A stretch of 7,690 nt of DNA from Firmicutes bacterium ADurb.Bin467 (GCA_002068815.1 MWAC01000042.1:1-7690); one strand, 5' to 3'. Shown: positions 1 through 7,046, counted from the first letter of the stretch. Notes: generated from the sequence alone by a model not told the origin. Numbers and translations are program-made.

Positions 1-342
1 ACCTACCTCGATGAACTCGAGCGCAGCCCCGAGGACATCACGGGAACCTGGAAGCGGTTTGTACAGATCGATCCGGAGGACGGCGAAAGGTTCTGGGGGA
101 ATTACATCGCCGAGATGAACGCGGACGGCACCTACACCGCGACCGATAAGGACACCGGCGAACTCGCCGAGCGGGGCACCTACACCTACCGGAACGGCAT
201 TCTGGCGCTCACGACCGGCGACGGGACGGTCTCCTTCGAGCTGAAATCGAACACCCACTCAGACATCTACCTCGGCGACTTCACGTACAGCTTCGAGGAC
301 GGCACGACCGCGAAGGTGCTGGAGATGTGGTCGCGCGACTGA
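1..342 (+). CDS. C-terminal part of an unidentified beta-rich (lipocalin-like) protein
   Basis: The frame is open from the first base of the window to a TGA at 340-342, so the 113 residues seen are the end of a longer protein whose start lies outside. The visible part begins TYLDELERSPEDITGTWKR and shows a pattern typical of small beta-barrel or lipocalin-like domains: an ITGTWK strand start, then NADGTYTA, GTYTYRNGILALT and DGTVSFEL, with alternating hydrophobic and polar residues and many G/T/D turns. It is acidic, and there is no transmembrane segment or cysteine in this part. Such domains often form the C-terminal half of secreted or lipoprotein products in Clostridia, but the N-terminus that would show this is missing. 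The fold call is by pattern only and no function is assigned. The next gene is on the same strand but has its own promoter after a terminator, so the two are probably not co-transcribed. Confidence 0.7.
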   Translation, partial: TYLDELERSPEDITGTWKRFVQIDPEDGERFWGNYIAEMNADGTYTATDKDTGELAERGTYTYRNGILALTTGDGTVSFELKSNTHSDIYLGDFTYSFEDGTTAKVLEMWSRD

Positions 343-368
343 CGCGCCGCCGGTTTGACCCCCCCCCG

Positions 369-398
369 GGAGCATGCGCAAAATGCCGTGCTCCTTTT
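369..398 (+). terminator. Rho-independent terminator of the upstream partial gene
   Basis: GGAGCATG (369-376) pairs with CGTGCTCC (387-394) as an 8-bp stem with one G-T wobble and a 10-base loop, followed at once by TTTT (395-398). It lies 26 bases after the stop at 342 and upstream of the promoter at 414-442, where a terminator separating two transcription units is expected. The T tract is short, so it may be moderate in strength. Confidence 0.65.
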
Positions 399-413
399 CT
401 GTCGGATTGGTGG

Positions 414-442
414 TTCCCTTTTTCAAAAAAGTGTGGTATAAT
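414..442 (+). promoter_or_regulatory. Extended -10 sigma-A-type promoter of the synthase-reductase operon
   Basis: A perfect TATAAT is at 437-442, preceded by TGG (434-436), which makes the TGnTATAAT extended -10 form. At 17 bp spacing the -35 position holds TTCCCT (414-419), a poor match that an extended -10 can offset. The spacer contains runs of T and of A and is much more AT-rich than the surrounding sequence. Transcription would begin near 449, giving a leader of about 25 bases before the ATG at 475. This also argues against translation starting at the TTG at 442, which lies inside the promoter. Confidence 0.75.
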
Positions 443-461
443 TGTGTCATATGATTTTTGT

Positions 462-467
462 GAGGGG
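462..467 (+). promoter_or_regulatory. Ribosome binding site of the oxoamine synthase gene
   Basis: GAGGGG lies 7 bases before the ATG at 475. It decides the start in favour of 475 over the in-frame TTG at 442 and ATG at 451, which have no such site and which overlap or almost touch the predicted transcription start. Confidence 0.7.
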
Positions 468-474
468 CGATCAA

Positions 475-1653
475 ATGGATATTTTCAAGAAATGCTATAC
501 ATATACCATTGCAAACGAACTCCGCGAAAAGGGCATCTACCCCTATTTTCACGCGCTGGAGACCCGGCAGGACGTCGAAGTCGTGATGGAGGGCAAGCGC
601 CGCATCATGCTCGGCTCGAACAACTACCTGGGGCTGACGACGAACCCGGAGGTGCTCGAGGCGGGGCTGGACGCGCTCAAACAGTACGGAACCGGCTGCT
701 CCGGCTCGCGCTTTCTGAACGGCACGCTGCGTCTGCACCTGCAGCTCGAGGAGGAACTCGCCGCGTTTCTCAACAAGACCGGCTGCACGACGTTCTCGAC
801 CGGCTTCCAGTCGAACCTCGGCATCATCTCGGCGATCGTCGGCCACGGCGACTACGTGATCTGCGACAAGGAGAACCACGCCAGCATCTACGACGGCTGC
901 AAGCTCTCCTACGGGCGGATGCTGACCTATGCCCACTCGAACATGGAGGAGCTCGAGATACAGCTCCAGAAGGTGCCGGAATCCGCGGGCTGCCTGATCG
1001 TGACCGACGGCGTGTTCAGCATGGGCGGCGACATCGCGAAGCTCCCGGAGATCGTCCAGCTCGCCAGAAAGTACGGCGCGCGCGTGATGGTCGACGACGC
1101 GCACGGCCTCGGCGTTGTAGGCGAGGGCGGGCGCGGGACCGCGAGCCACTTCGGCCTCGAGAGCGAGGTCGACCTGATCATGGGCACGTTCTCGAAGTCG
1201 CTCGCGAGCCTCGGCGGATACCTCGTCGCGGACGCGACGGTCGTTGATTTCGTTCGCCACAACTCGCGGCCGTTCATCTTCTCGGCGTCGATGCCCCCGG
1301 CGAACGCCGCCGTCGCGCTCGCGGCGCTCCGGTACATCCGCAGCCACCCGGAGATCGTGAAAAGGCTCTCCGAGCTCTCGCAGTACATGCGCGGGAATCT
1401 GAAATCGCGCGGCGTGCCGATCATCGAGTCCACGACGCCGATCATCCCGATCTACACCTATACGTTCGAGAACACACTGCTCAAGGCGCGCGCGCTCTAC
1501 GACGCCGGCGTGTACGTAAACCCCGTGCTGCCGCCCGCGACCGCGCCGGACATGTGCCTTATTCGCACCAGCTATATGGCGACCTTGACCGAGGCGCTGC
1601 TTGACGAGGCGGCGGACATCTTCGCGTCCGTGCTCGTGGAGGCGCGCGAATGA
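475..1653 (+). CDS. spt: Alpha-oxoamine synthase, probably serine palmitoyltransferase
   Basis: This is a 392-residue PLP-dependent fold-type I enzyme of the alpha-oxoamine synthase family, which condenses an acyl thioester with an amino acid and releases CO2. Serine palmitoyltransferase (SPT) makes 3-ketodihydrosphingosine, the first sphingolipid precursor. Family residues visible are GTGCSGSRFLNGT (about 72-84), the PLP-stacking His in NHAS (H135), DGVFSMGGD (178-186), VDDAHG with the pyridine-binding D207 and H210, and the Schiff-base lysine K241 in GTFSKSLASLGG. Features pointing to SPT of the Bacteroides kind rather than BioF or Kbl are KGIYPYFHALE near the N-terminus (about 19-29), the LPEIVQLARKYGA stretch, and NPVLPPATAP (349-358), where Kbl and BioF have different sequences. 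The usual C-terminal MATHT reads MATLT here, so a conserved His is Leu. The following SDR gene overlaps by 4 bases, which fits a synthase plus keto-reductase pair. The family is certain. The amino-acid and acyl substrates are inferred; Kbl or a BioF-like activity remains possible. Confidence 0.8.
   Translation: MDIFKKCYTYTIANELREKGIYPYFHALETRQDVEVVMEGKRRIMLGSNNYLGLTTNPEVLEAGLDALKQYGTGCSGSRFLNGTLRLHLQLEEELAAFLNKTGCTTFSTGFQSNLGIISAIVGHGDYVICDKENHASIYDGCKLSYGRMLTYAHSNMEELEIQLQKVPESAGCLIVTDGVFSMGGDIAKLPEIVQLARKYGARVMVDDAHGLGVVGEGGRGTASHFGLESEVDLIMGTFSKSLASLGGYLVADATVVDFVRHNSRPFIFSASMPPANAAVALAALRYIRSHPEIVKRLSELSQYMRGNLKSRGVPIIESTTPIIPIYTYTFENTLLKARALYDAGVYVNPVLPPATAPDMCLIRTSYMATLTEALLDEAADIFASVLVEARE
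1638..1642 (+). promoter_or_regulatory. Ribosome binding site of the SDR gene inside the synthase gene
   Basis: GGAGG lies 7 bases before the ATG at 1650, within the last codons of the upstream gene. Together with the ATGA overlap it suggests translational coupling, so that the two enzymes are made together. Confidence 0.7.
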
Positions 1654-2438
1654 AGAAGGTCGCCCTTGTAACCGGCGGCACAAAGGGCATCGGGCTCGCG
1701 ACCGCGAACGCGCTCAACAAAGCGGGCGTCACGGTCTACATCCTGAGCCGCCGCCCGGCCGACATCCCGGGACTTCACCACATCGTCTGCGACGTGTCCG
1801 ATGAGAAGCAGGCGCGCGCGTCCGTCGAGGCGGTTTTCGAAAAAGAGGGCAGGCTCGACATACTCATCAATAACGCGAGCCTCGTGATCTCCGGCGCGCT
1901 GGAGTTCACCGAAAACGCCGACGCGAAGCGGCTCATGGAGATCAACTTTTACGGCGTCGTCAACACGACGAGGGCCGCGCTGCCGCTGATGCGCGCGCAG
2001 GGCGGCGGCCGGATCGTCAACATCGGCTCCGTCGCCGGCTCCATCCCGGTCCCGTTCCACGCGTGGTACTCGGTCTCGAAGGCCGCGCTCGCAGCCTACA
2101 CGTTTGGCCTTTTCAACGAGGTCAAGCAGATGGGCATCTCGGCGTGCGTCGTCATCCCGGGCGACACGAAGACGAACCCCTTCCGCGAGAAGGTCACCGC
2201 GGGGGGCACCGTCTACAACGGCCGCATCGCTCGCTCGGTCGCCAGGATGGAGAAGGACGAAAAGAACGGCATGGACCCGAATTTCGTCGGCCGCTCCATC
2301 GCGAAGATCGCGCTGAAGAAGCATGTGAAGCCGACGTACGCGGTCGGGCTTCTCTACAAGGTCTTTTTGATGCTGTGGAGGTTGCTGCCGGTTCGCCTCG
2401 CCGGGTATATCGTCGGAAGGATGTATTCGGGGGAATGA
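1650..2438 (+). CDS. Short-chain dehydrogenase/reductase, candidate 3-ketosphinganine reductase
   Basis: This is a 262-residue classical SDR. Visible motifs are the Rossmann glycine motif TGGTKGIG (8-15), a CDVSD segment with D48, NNAS (74-77, a variant of NNAG), N99, and the catalytic S127 in NIGS with Y140 and K144 in YSVSK. K12 and the arginines at 34-35 after the second strand favour NADPH. After the core, residues about 230-258 form a hydrophobic and basic stretch with VFLMLWRLLP and AGYIVG. This could sit at the membrane, as in SDRs acting on lipid substrates. The start overlaps the stop of the synthase gene (ATGA at 1650-1653), so the two form one operon. With an SPT-like partner the obvious role is reduction of 3-ketodihydrosphingosine to dihydrosphingosine. 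The SDR family is certain; the substrate is inferred from the neighbour only. If the synthase makes another alpha-amino ketone, this enzyme would reduce that product. Confidence 0.85.
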   Translation: MKKVALVTGGTKGIGLATANALNKAGVTVYILSRRPADIPGLHHIVCDVSDEKQARASVEAVFEKEGRLDILINNASLVISGALEFTENADAKRLMEINFYGVVNTTRAALPLMRAQGGGRIVNIGSVAGSIPVPFHAWYSVSKAALAAYTFGLFNEVKQMGISACVVIPGDTKTNPFREKVTAGGTVYNGRIARSVARMEKDEKNGMDPNFVGRSIAKIALKKHVKPTYAVGLLYKVFLMLWRLLPVRLAGYIVGRMYSGE

Positions 2439-2445
2439 ATTTGAA

Positions 2446-2472
2446 GGAGTCGGCGGGGGCCGGCTCCTTTTT
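2446..2472 (+). terminator. Rho-independent terminator of the synthase-SDR operon, between convergent genes
   Basis: GGAGTCGGC (2446-2454) pairs with GCCGGCTCC (2459-2467) as a 9-bp stem with one wobble and a GGGG loop, followed by TTTTT (2468-2472). It starts 7 bases after the SDR stop. The minus-strand gene ending at 2477 reads into the same hairpin, but on that side the stem is followed only by TTCAAATTC, so it may act in both directions with less effect on the minus strand. Confidence 0.85.
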
Positions 2473-2476
2473 CACG

Positions 2477-3706
2477 TCATTCTTTTCGGCGCGCATTCTC
2501 CTTCAAGTTCCTATTGTAGACGGACAGGTGGTTTTCGTTCACGCGCGTCACCAGCGCCGTCAGCCGCACGCCGTTCGAAGGATTCTCCATCGGCGCGACC
2601 CTCACCTCGAGGTGCGAGAGCGTCCGGCGCGCGTCGCCGATCCGGACCTCCGCGGCTCCGCACAGCTTCCCGGTCTCGCCCGTGGGCAATTCCACCAGCA
2701 GGCCTTCCCTTCCGCTGGGGATAAGCGCGAGGGCGAACCCTGCGCCCAGCACGGGAAACTCCAATGTAAAGCCCGGCGGCCCGTTGCGCTCCCGGTGCAG
2801 CGCGCCCGGCAATATCTCGGCCTCCGGGAACAGCACGCGCCAGCCGCCGCCCTCCTGCGTGGAGATGCGCTCGGCGCGCTCGAAGAAGCGGCGGTACACC
2901 CACCCCGAGCGGCGCGCGGCGAACAGGCCCGCGTCGGGAATCTCGCAGCACGCCGCGTCGAAGTGCCGCGCGAAAATCGCCACCTCGATCCCCCGGCCCC
3001 GCCCTCCGACGGAGCGGAGGTTGATGTCCACGGGATTCGACTGGCGCGGCTTCCAGCCTTCGAGGCGCGGCGGCTCACCCTCGGGCACCGTCTCGATTTC
3101 CTCGTCCTCCGGGATTTCCTCGGGCATCGGCCTCTCCCCGACGCTCCACACGACCTCCGCCTCGCTCTCCTCCGGGAACCCGCAGGCGGCGGTTCCGTCG
3201 AACCCGAGCGCCTTCGCAAGCTCGTACACGGCGGTCTCCGCGAAGAATGCGTCCTCGCTCGCGTCGACGCCCCGCGCCTGCCTGTCGCGCAGGTTTTCGA
3301 GCACATCCCACGCCCTTTGCGTCGGAAATAGCGGCCGCCAGAGCTGCTCTATGTACGGCGGGAGCTCTTCCTCCAACGCATCCGCCAAGCCGAACAGCAC
3401 GGCGGACTGCCGCCGACCGTCCGTCAGCCGAACCATCGACACGTCGCTATCAAACCCATAGACCGTCAGCGCGGGCGTCCCGCTCAACCGCGCGTACGCG
3501 TCCGCGAGCGCGTTCGCCAGCTCCGGCTCCAAGGGATCGACAAGATTCCCGTTCAGCGCATAGAACCGGTCGCCGCCGTTTGCGCGCAGTTCCAGCGCCG
3601 CGTCCTCCCCCCCGGCGACCTCCGCGATCGCCTTTTTCAGGTGCCCAATCGTCGCCGCAAGCCGCCCCTTTTTCGGAATCAGCGCGCTCATGAACGTGTT
3701 TCCCAT
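2477..3706 (-). CDS. Unrecognised two-part cytoplasmic protein downstream of clpX
   Basis: I do not recognise a family. The start at 3706 ([16 protein letters not shown]) is chosen because AAGGAGGGG lies just upstream; the frame is open further, to 3760, but that part runs through the clpX terminator. The protein has 409 residues, no signal peptide and no membrane segment. The N-terminal half (about 1-190) looks mixed alpha/beta, with a basic start ([17 protein letters not shown]) and helical acidic stretches ([16 protein letters not shown]). An acidic, proline-rich linker follows (about 195-213, [19 protein letters not shown]). The C-terminal half (about 220-400) is richer in predicted strands and contains adjacent cysteines in [10 protein letters not shown] and a [21 protein letters not shown] core. 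Base composition matches the neighbouring genes, and the frame is long and intact with a good ribosome site, so it is a real gene. It lies where some genomes carry lon after clpX but shows no protease motif. No function is assigned. Confidence 0.75.
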   Translation of the reverse strand: MGNTFMSALIPKKGRLAATIGHLKKAIAEVAGGEDAALELRANGGDRFYALNGNLVDPLEPELANALADAYARLSGTPALTVYGFDSDVSMVRLTDGRRQSAVLFGLADALEEELPPYIEQLWRPLFPTQRAWDVLENLRDRQARGVDASEDAFFAETAVYELAKALGFDGTAACGFPEESEAEVVWSVGERPMPEEIPEDEEIETVPEGEPPRLEGWKPRQSNPVDINLRSVGGRGRGIEVAIFARHFDAACCEIPDAGLFAARRSGWVYRRFFERAERISTQEGGGWRVLFPEAEILPGALHRERNGPPGFTLEFPVLGAGFALALIPSGREGLLVELPTGETGKLCGAAEVRIGDARRTLSHLEVRVAPMENPSNGVRLTALVTRVNENHLSVYNRNLKENARRKE

Positions 3707-3715
3707 TCTTTTCCA

Positions 3716-3724
3716 CCCCTCCTT
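3716..3724 (-). promoter_or_regulatory. Ribosome binding site of the unrecognised gene
   Basis: On the minus strand AAGGAGGGG ends 9 bases before the ATG at 3706. It starts only 3 bases after the U tract of the clpX terminator. It supports the start at 3706 over the longer frame from 3760 and over the later ATG at 3691, which has no comparable site. Confidence 0.65.
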
Positions 3725-3727
3725 CGC

Positions 3728-3757
3728 AAAAAACGAAGCGGCCTCTCGACCGCTTCG
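3728..3757 (-). terminator. Rho-independent terminator after clpX
   Basis: On the minus strand CGAAGCGG (3757-3750) pairs perfectly with CCGCTTCG (3741-3734) across an 8-base loop, followed directly by TTTTTT (3733-3728). It lies 12 bases beyond the clpX stop. Because the next gene on the same strand has its ribosome site immediately after, this hairpin either ends the tig-clpP-clpX transcript or lets only part of transcription through to that gene. Confidence 0.85.
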
Positions 3758-3769
3758 CAAATGTGTCCT

Positions 3770-5071
3770 CTACGCTCCCTCGGACTTCGCCTCCGGCAGC
3801 GCCTTCTTCTGCCGCTTGGGCTTCGGCTCCGTGATCTGGCCGCGGATCAGCACCGGCTTTTCGCCGTTCATGACCGCATCCTCGGTGATGATGCACTTCT
3901 TGATGCCCTCCATCGACGGGAGCTCATACATCGTGTCGGTCATCACGTTCTCGATGATCGCCCGCAGCCCGCGCGCGCCGCTCTTGCGGCCGAGCGCCTT
4001 TTTCGCGATCGCAGTCAGCGCCTCGGGCGTGAACTCGAGCTCGACGTTGTCAAAGCTCAAAAGCTTCGCGTACTGCCTCGCGAGCGCGTTCTTCGGCTCG
4101 GTCAAAATCTTGATCAGCGCGTCCTCGTCGAGCTGCGAGAGCGTCACGATAACCGGCAACCTGCCGACGAACTCGGGGATCAGCCCGAATTTCAGCAAAT
4201 CCTCGGGCCGAAGCTGCGCCATGACCTCGTCGCTGGTTCGCTCGCTCTTTCCGCGAATCTCCGCGCCGAAGCCGAGCACCTTCTTGCCGATGCGGTTTTC
4301 GACGATCTTGTCGATGCCGTCGAACGCGCCGCCGCAGATGAACAAGATGTTCGTCGTGTCGATCTGTATGAAGTCCTGGTGCGGGTGCTTGCGGCCTCCC
4401 TGCGGCGGAACGCTGGCGACCGTGCCTTCCATGATCTTCAACAGCGCCTGCTGTACGCCCTCGCCGCTGACGTCGCGCGTGATCGACGGGTTCTCGCTCT
4501 TGCGGGCGATCTTGTCGATCTCGTCGATATAGATGATGCCGCGCTGCGCGAGCTCGATGTCGTAGTCCGCGTTCTGGATAAGCCTCAGCAGGATGTTCTC
4601 GACGTCCTCGCCGACGTACCCGGCCTCGGTCAGGCTCGTCGCGTCGCCGATGGCGAACGGCACGTTCAGAATCTTCGCCAGCGTCTGCGCGAGGTACGTC
4701 TTTCCGCACCCGGTCGGGCCGAGCATCACGATGTTCGACTTCTGCAGCTCCACGTCGCTCTTGCGGCCGCCCTGATACTGTATGCGCTTGTAGTGGTTGT
4801 ATACCGCCACCGACAGCGCCTTTTTCGCGGGCTCCTGCCCGACGACATACTGGTCGAGCACTTCCTTGATCTCCTTGGGGCGCTTGATCTCGAGCTCCCC
4901 ATGGCTGCCGACCGACTCCACGTCGTCCGAAACGATCTCCTGGCAGAGCAGCAGGCACTCGTTGCAGATATACGCGTTCGGCCCGGCGACCATTTTGCGC
5001 ACCTGGTCCTGCGTCTTGCCGCAGAACGAGCAGCGCGCCTTGTTGTTGAAGTCATCCTTGCTGTTCGGCAT
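3770..5071 (-). CDS. clpX: ATP-dependent Clp protease ATP-binding subunit ClpX
   Basis: ClpX is the hexameric AAA+ unfoldase that recognises substrates and feeds them into ClpP in the cytoplasm. The protein is 433 residues, the normal length. The N-terminal zinc-binding domain has the four cysteines C14, C17, C36 and C39. The AAA+ module shows Walker A GPTGCGKT (118-125), pore loop GYVGED (151-156), Walker B IIYIDEID (179-186), the RKH loop in GGRKHPHQD (about 225-233), the VGRLPV box (302-307) and sensor 2 GARGLR (365-370). The ClpP-docking loop reads LGF (266-268) where IGF is common, a conservative change. All catalytic residues are present. An AAGGAGA site at 5083-5077 lies partly in the end of clpP, and only two bases separate the clpP stop (5074) from the clpX ATG (5071), so the two are co-transcribed and probably translationally coupled. 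The identification is firm. Confidence 0.98.
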   Translation of the reverse strand: MPNSKDDFNNKARCSFCGKTQDQVRKMVAGPNAYICNECLLLCQEIVSDDVESVGSHGELEIKRPKEIKEVLDQYVVGQEPAKKALSVAVYNHYKRIQYQGGRKSDVELQKSNIVMLGPTGCGKTYLAQTLAKILNVPFAIGDATSLTEAGYVGEDVENILLRLIQNADYDIELAQRGIIYIDEIDKIARKSENPSITRDVSGEGVQQALLKIMEGTVASVPPQGGRKHPHQDFIQIDTTNILFICGGAFDGIDKIVENRIGKKVLGFGAEIRGKSERTSDEVMAQLRPEDLLKFGLIPEFVGRLPVIVTLSQLDEDALIKILTEPKNALARQYAKLLSFDNVELEFTPEALTAIAKKALGRKSGARGLRAIIENVMTDTMYELPSMEGIKKCIITEDAVMNGEKPVLIRGQITEPKPKRQKKALPEAKSEGA

Positions 5072-5073
5072 TG

Positions 5074-5658
5074 CTATCTCCTTGGCGCGATGATTTCATC
5101 AATCAGCCCGTAGGCCTTGGATTCCTCGGCGTCGAGGTAGTGGTCGCGCTCCACGTCCCGCTCAATGACTTCCAGCGGCTGGCCGGTATGCTCGGCGAGC
5201 AATTTGTTCATCTTACGCTTGATGCGAAGAATCTGCTCCGCCTGAATGGCGATGTCGGTCGCCTGACCGCGCGCGCCGCCGAGCGGCTGGTGAATCATGA
5301 TCTCGGCGTTCGGGAGCGCCTTGCGCTTGCCCTTCGCGCCGGAGGCCAGCAAAAACGCGCCCATCGACGCGGCCATGCCAACGCACAGCGTCGAGACCTC
5401 GCACTTCAGGTAGCGCATGGTGTCATAGATCGCCATGCCCGCCGAAATCGAGCCGCCGGGGCTGTTGATGTAGAGCATGATGTCCTGCTCCGGGTCCTCC
5501 ATCTCGAGGAACAGCATCTGCGCCACAACGAGATTGGCGGTAACGTCGTCGATTTCGCCGCCCAGGAACACGATGCGGTCCTTCAGAAGGCGCGAGAAGA
5601 TGTCGTACGACCGCTCGCCGCGGTTCGTCTGTTCGATGACAAAGGGCACAAGGTTCAT
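5074..5658 (-). CDS. clpP: ATP-dependent Clp protease proteolytic subunit ClpP
   Basis: ClpP is the serine peptidase that forms the two-ring tetradecameric chamber capped by ClpX or other Clp ATPases. From the chosen start [11 protein letters not shown] the protein has 194 residues. The catalytic triad is S98 in GMAASMG, H123 in MIHQP and D172 in [10 protein letters not shown]. Other family marks are [17 protein letters not shown] (about 63-79), the oligomerisation helix after [13 protein letters not shown], and the ending GLIDEII. There is no N-terminal propeptide, and the triad numbering equals that of Bacillus ClpP. The start at 5658 is set by GGGAGGTG at 5671-5664; an open frame back to 5727 adds residues unlike any ClpP and overlaps the end of tig. 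The gene lies 52 bases after tig and 2 bases before clpX, the conserved tig-clpP-clpX order. No clear CtsR box (GGTCAAA repeats) is present in the gap. Confidence 0.98.
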   Translation of the reverse strand: MNLVPFVIEQTNRGERSYDIFSRLLKDRIVFLGGEIDDVTANLVVAQMLFLEMEDPEQDIMLYINSPGGSISAGMAIYDTMRYLKCEVSTLCVGMAASMGAFLLASGAKGKRKALPNAEIMIHQPLGGARGQATDIAIQAEQILRIKRKMNKLLAEHTGQPLEVIERDVERDHYLDAEESKAYGLIDEIIAPRR

Positions 5659-5663
5659 GGGCA

Positions 5664-5671
5664 CACCTCCC
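5664..5671 (-). promoter_or_regulatory. Ribosome binding site of clpP
   Basis: GGGAGGTG on the minus strand, with its core GGAGG 7 bases before the ATG at 5658. It fixes the clpP start in the 52-base gap after tig. Confidence 0.75.
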
Positions 5672-5710
5672 GAAATCGTCGTTGATTTAGTATGTTCGGA
5701 CTCTTGGACC

Positions 5711-7000
5711 CTATTCCGCGGACGCATTGTCCTTCAGGAATTTCAGGGTCTTGTTGACGGTCGCGACCTCCTTGAAGTAGCCGAGGTCCCCCTCGGGCAT
5801 GTCCTTCTTGAAGTCCTCGAGCGTCTTCTTGGCCTGGTCGGCGAAGCGTTGAAGCTCCCTGTCGATCTCCTCGTCGGTCGGCTCGATGCCCTCCGCCTTC
5901 GTGACCGCCTCGAGCACGAGCTGCGTCTTTACGCGCTCCTCGGCCTGCTTCTTGTACATCTCGCGCATCTGCTCCATCGTCTGGCCGGAGTACTTGAGGA
6001 AGTCCTCCATGCGCATCCCCTGGTACATCATGCGCATCTCCATGTCGCGGAGCATGTTGTCGATCTGCTCCTCGATCATCGCTCCCGGGATGTCGACCTT
6101 CGCGTTCTCGGTCACGGCCTCGATCAGCTCGTTTTCAAACGCGGCGTCGGCGCGGTCGGCCGCCTGCTTCTCGAGCTTTTGACGAATCTCTTCTTTATAT
6201 TCATCAACCGTATTCGCGGTCTCTGAAACATCCTTCACAAACTCGTCGTCGAGCGCGGGCATCTCCTTTTCGCGCAGCGCGTTCAGCTTCACCTTGAACA
6301 CCGCGGGCTTTCCGGCGAGCTGTTCGGACTGGTACCCCTCGGGGAAGGTCACCTCGATGTCCCTCTCCTCGCCGATCGCCATGCCGACGACTTGCTCCTC
6401 GAAGCCCGGGATGAACGAGCCGGAGCCGAGCGTCAAATCGTGCTTCGCGGCGGCGCCGCCGTCGAACGGCTCGCCGTTGACGAAGCCCTCGTAGTCGATG
6501 TTCGCCTGGTCGTCGAGCGACGCCGGGCGGTCGGTCACCTCGATAAAGCGGGCGGCGCGGTCGCGCGCGCGCTCGATCTCGGCCATCACGTCGTCGTCGG
6601 TCACCTCGTCGACGGTCCTTGCGATGCCGAGGTTCCTGTATTCGCCGAGCTCGACGTCCGGGCGCACGAACACCTCGACGGTGAACTTCAATTCCTTGCC
6701 CTTCTCGATCTGCTCGACCTCGAGCTCCGGACGATCGACCGGCTTCACATCGTGCTCCGCAAGCGCCGCGCGATAGAGCTCCGGGAAGATGATGTCGAAC
6801 GCGTCCTCGTAGAACACGCCCGCGCCGTAGAAGTTCTCGATGATCTTCATCGGGGCCTTGCCGCGGCGAAAGCCCGGGATGTTGAACTTCTTGGCGTTCT
6901 TCGCGTAGGCCTTGCGGATGCCCTCGTCGAACTGTTCGCTATGGACGACAAAGCCGAGCTTGACCTTGTTGGACGAGAGCTTTTCAAAAGTGGTAGCCAT
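5711..7000 (-). CDS. tig: Trigger factor, ribosome-associated chaperone and prolyl isomerase
   Basis: Trigger factor binds at the ribosomal exit tunnel and shields emerging chains; its middle domain is an FKBP-type peptidyl-prolyl isomerase. The protein has 429 residues, normal for the family. The N-terminal ribosome-binding domain carries the signature GFRRGKAP (43-50). The FKBP domain (about 160-245) shows [30 protein letters not shown] (195-207) and the [21 protein letters not shown] segment. The C-terminal helical chaperone arms follow, including [12 protein letters not shown] and a Met- and charge-rich helix pair near 310-360 ([20 protein letters not shown]). The start at 7000 ([12 protein letters not shown]) follows AGGAGGA; the frame is open to 7078 but lacks homology there and contains the predicted promoter. 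It is the first gene of the tig-clpP-clpX unit. Confidence 0.98.
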   Translation of the reverse strand: MATTFEKLSSNKVKLGFVVHSEQFDEGIRKAYAKNAKKFNIPGFRRGKAPMKIIENFYGAGVFYEDAFDIIFPELYRAALAEHDVKPVDRPELEVEQIEKGKELKFTVEVFVRPDVELGEYRNLGIARTVDEVTDDDVMAEIERARDRAARFIEVTDRPASLDDQANIDYEGFVNGEPFDGGAAAKHDLTLGSGSFIPGFEEQVVGMAIGEERDIEVTFPEGYQSEQLAGKPAVFKVKLNALREKEMPALDDEFVKDVSETANTVDEYKEEIRQKLEKQAADRADAAFENELIEAVTENAKVDIPGAMIEEQIDNMLRDMEMRMMYQGMRMEDFLKYSGQTMEQMREMYKKQAEERVKTQLVLEAVTKAEGIEPTDEEIDRELQRFADQAKKTLEDFKKDMPEGDLGYFKEVATVNKTLKFLKDNASAE

Positions 7001-7006
7001 GATCCA

Positions 7007-7013
7007 TCCTCCT
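7007..7013 (-). promoter_or_regulatory. Ribosome binding site of tig
   Basis: AGGAGGA on the minus strand, with AGGAGG 7 bases before the ATG at 7000. It is a near-perfect site that fixes the tig start. Confidence 0.8.
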
Positions 7014-7046
7014 GTTAGACGCAACTTTCCATATCGCCAAGGGTAT

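Noticed and set aside
442..474. Upstream start (TTG at 442 or ATG at 451) for the synthase gene
   Set aside because: TTG 442 overlaps the last base of TATAAT and ATG 451 is only about 2 bases after the predicted transcription start. The ribosome site at 462-467 fits the ATG at 475.
259..1683. 474-codon open frame on the minus strand opposite the synthase gene
   Set aside because: It is Arg/Val/Glu/His-rich with no family pattern, and the opposite strand codes for a clear enzyme with all catalytic residues. Long antisense frames are expected in GC-rich coding DNA.
2063..3331. 422-codon plus-strand frame spanning the end of the SDR gene and the opposite of the unrecognised gene
   Set aside because: It runs through the SDR reading frame and the terminator at 2446-2472; its composition is Arg/Ala/His-rich without any domain pattern.
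3641..5113. 490-codon open frame on the plus strand opposite clpX
   Set aside because: It is Leu/Arg/Asp/Val-biased low-complexity translation, lies exactly opposite clpX, and has no ribosome site or known motif.
5659..5710. CtsR operator or separate promoter in front of clpP
   Set aside because: I looked for the GGTCAAA direct repeat and for paired -35/-10 boxes; neither is convincing in the 52-base gap, so clpP is taken as co-transcribed with tig.
5659..5727. N-terminal extension of ClpP as a propeptide
   Set aside because: The extension overlaps the end of tig, is not like known ClpP propeptides, and the ribosome site at 5664-5671 fits the start at 5658.
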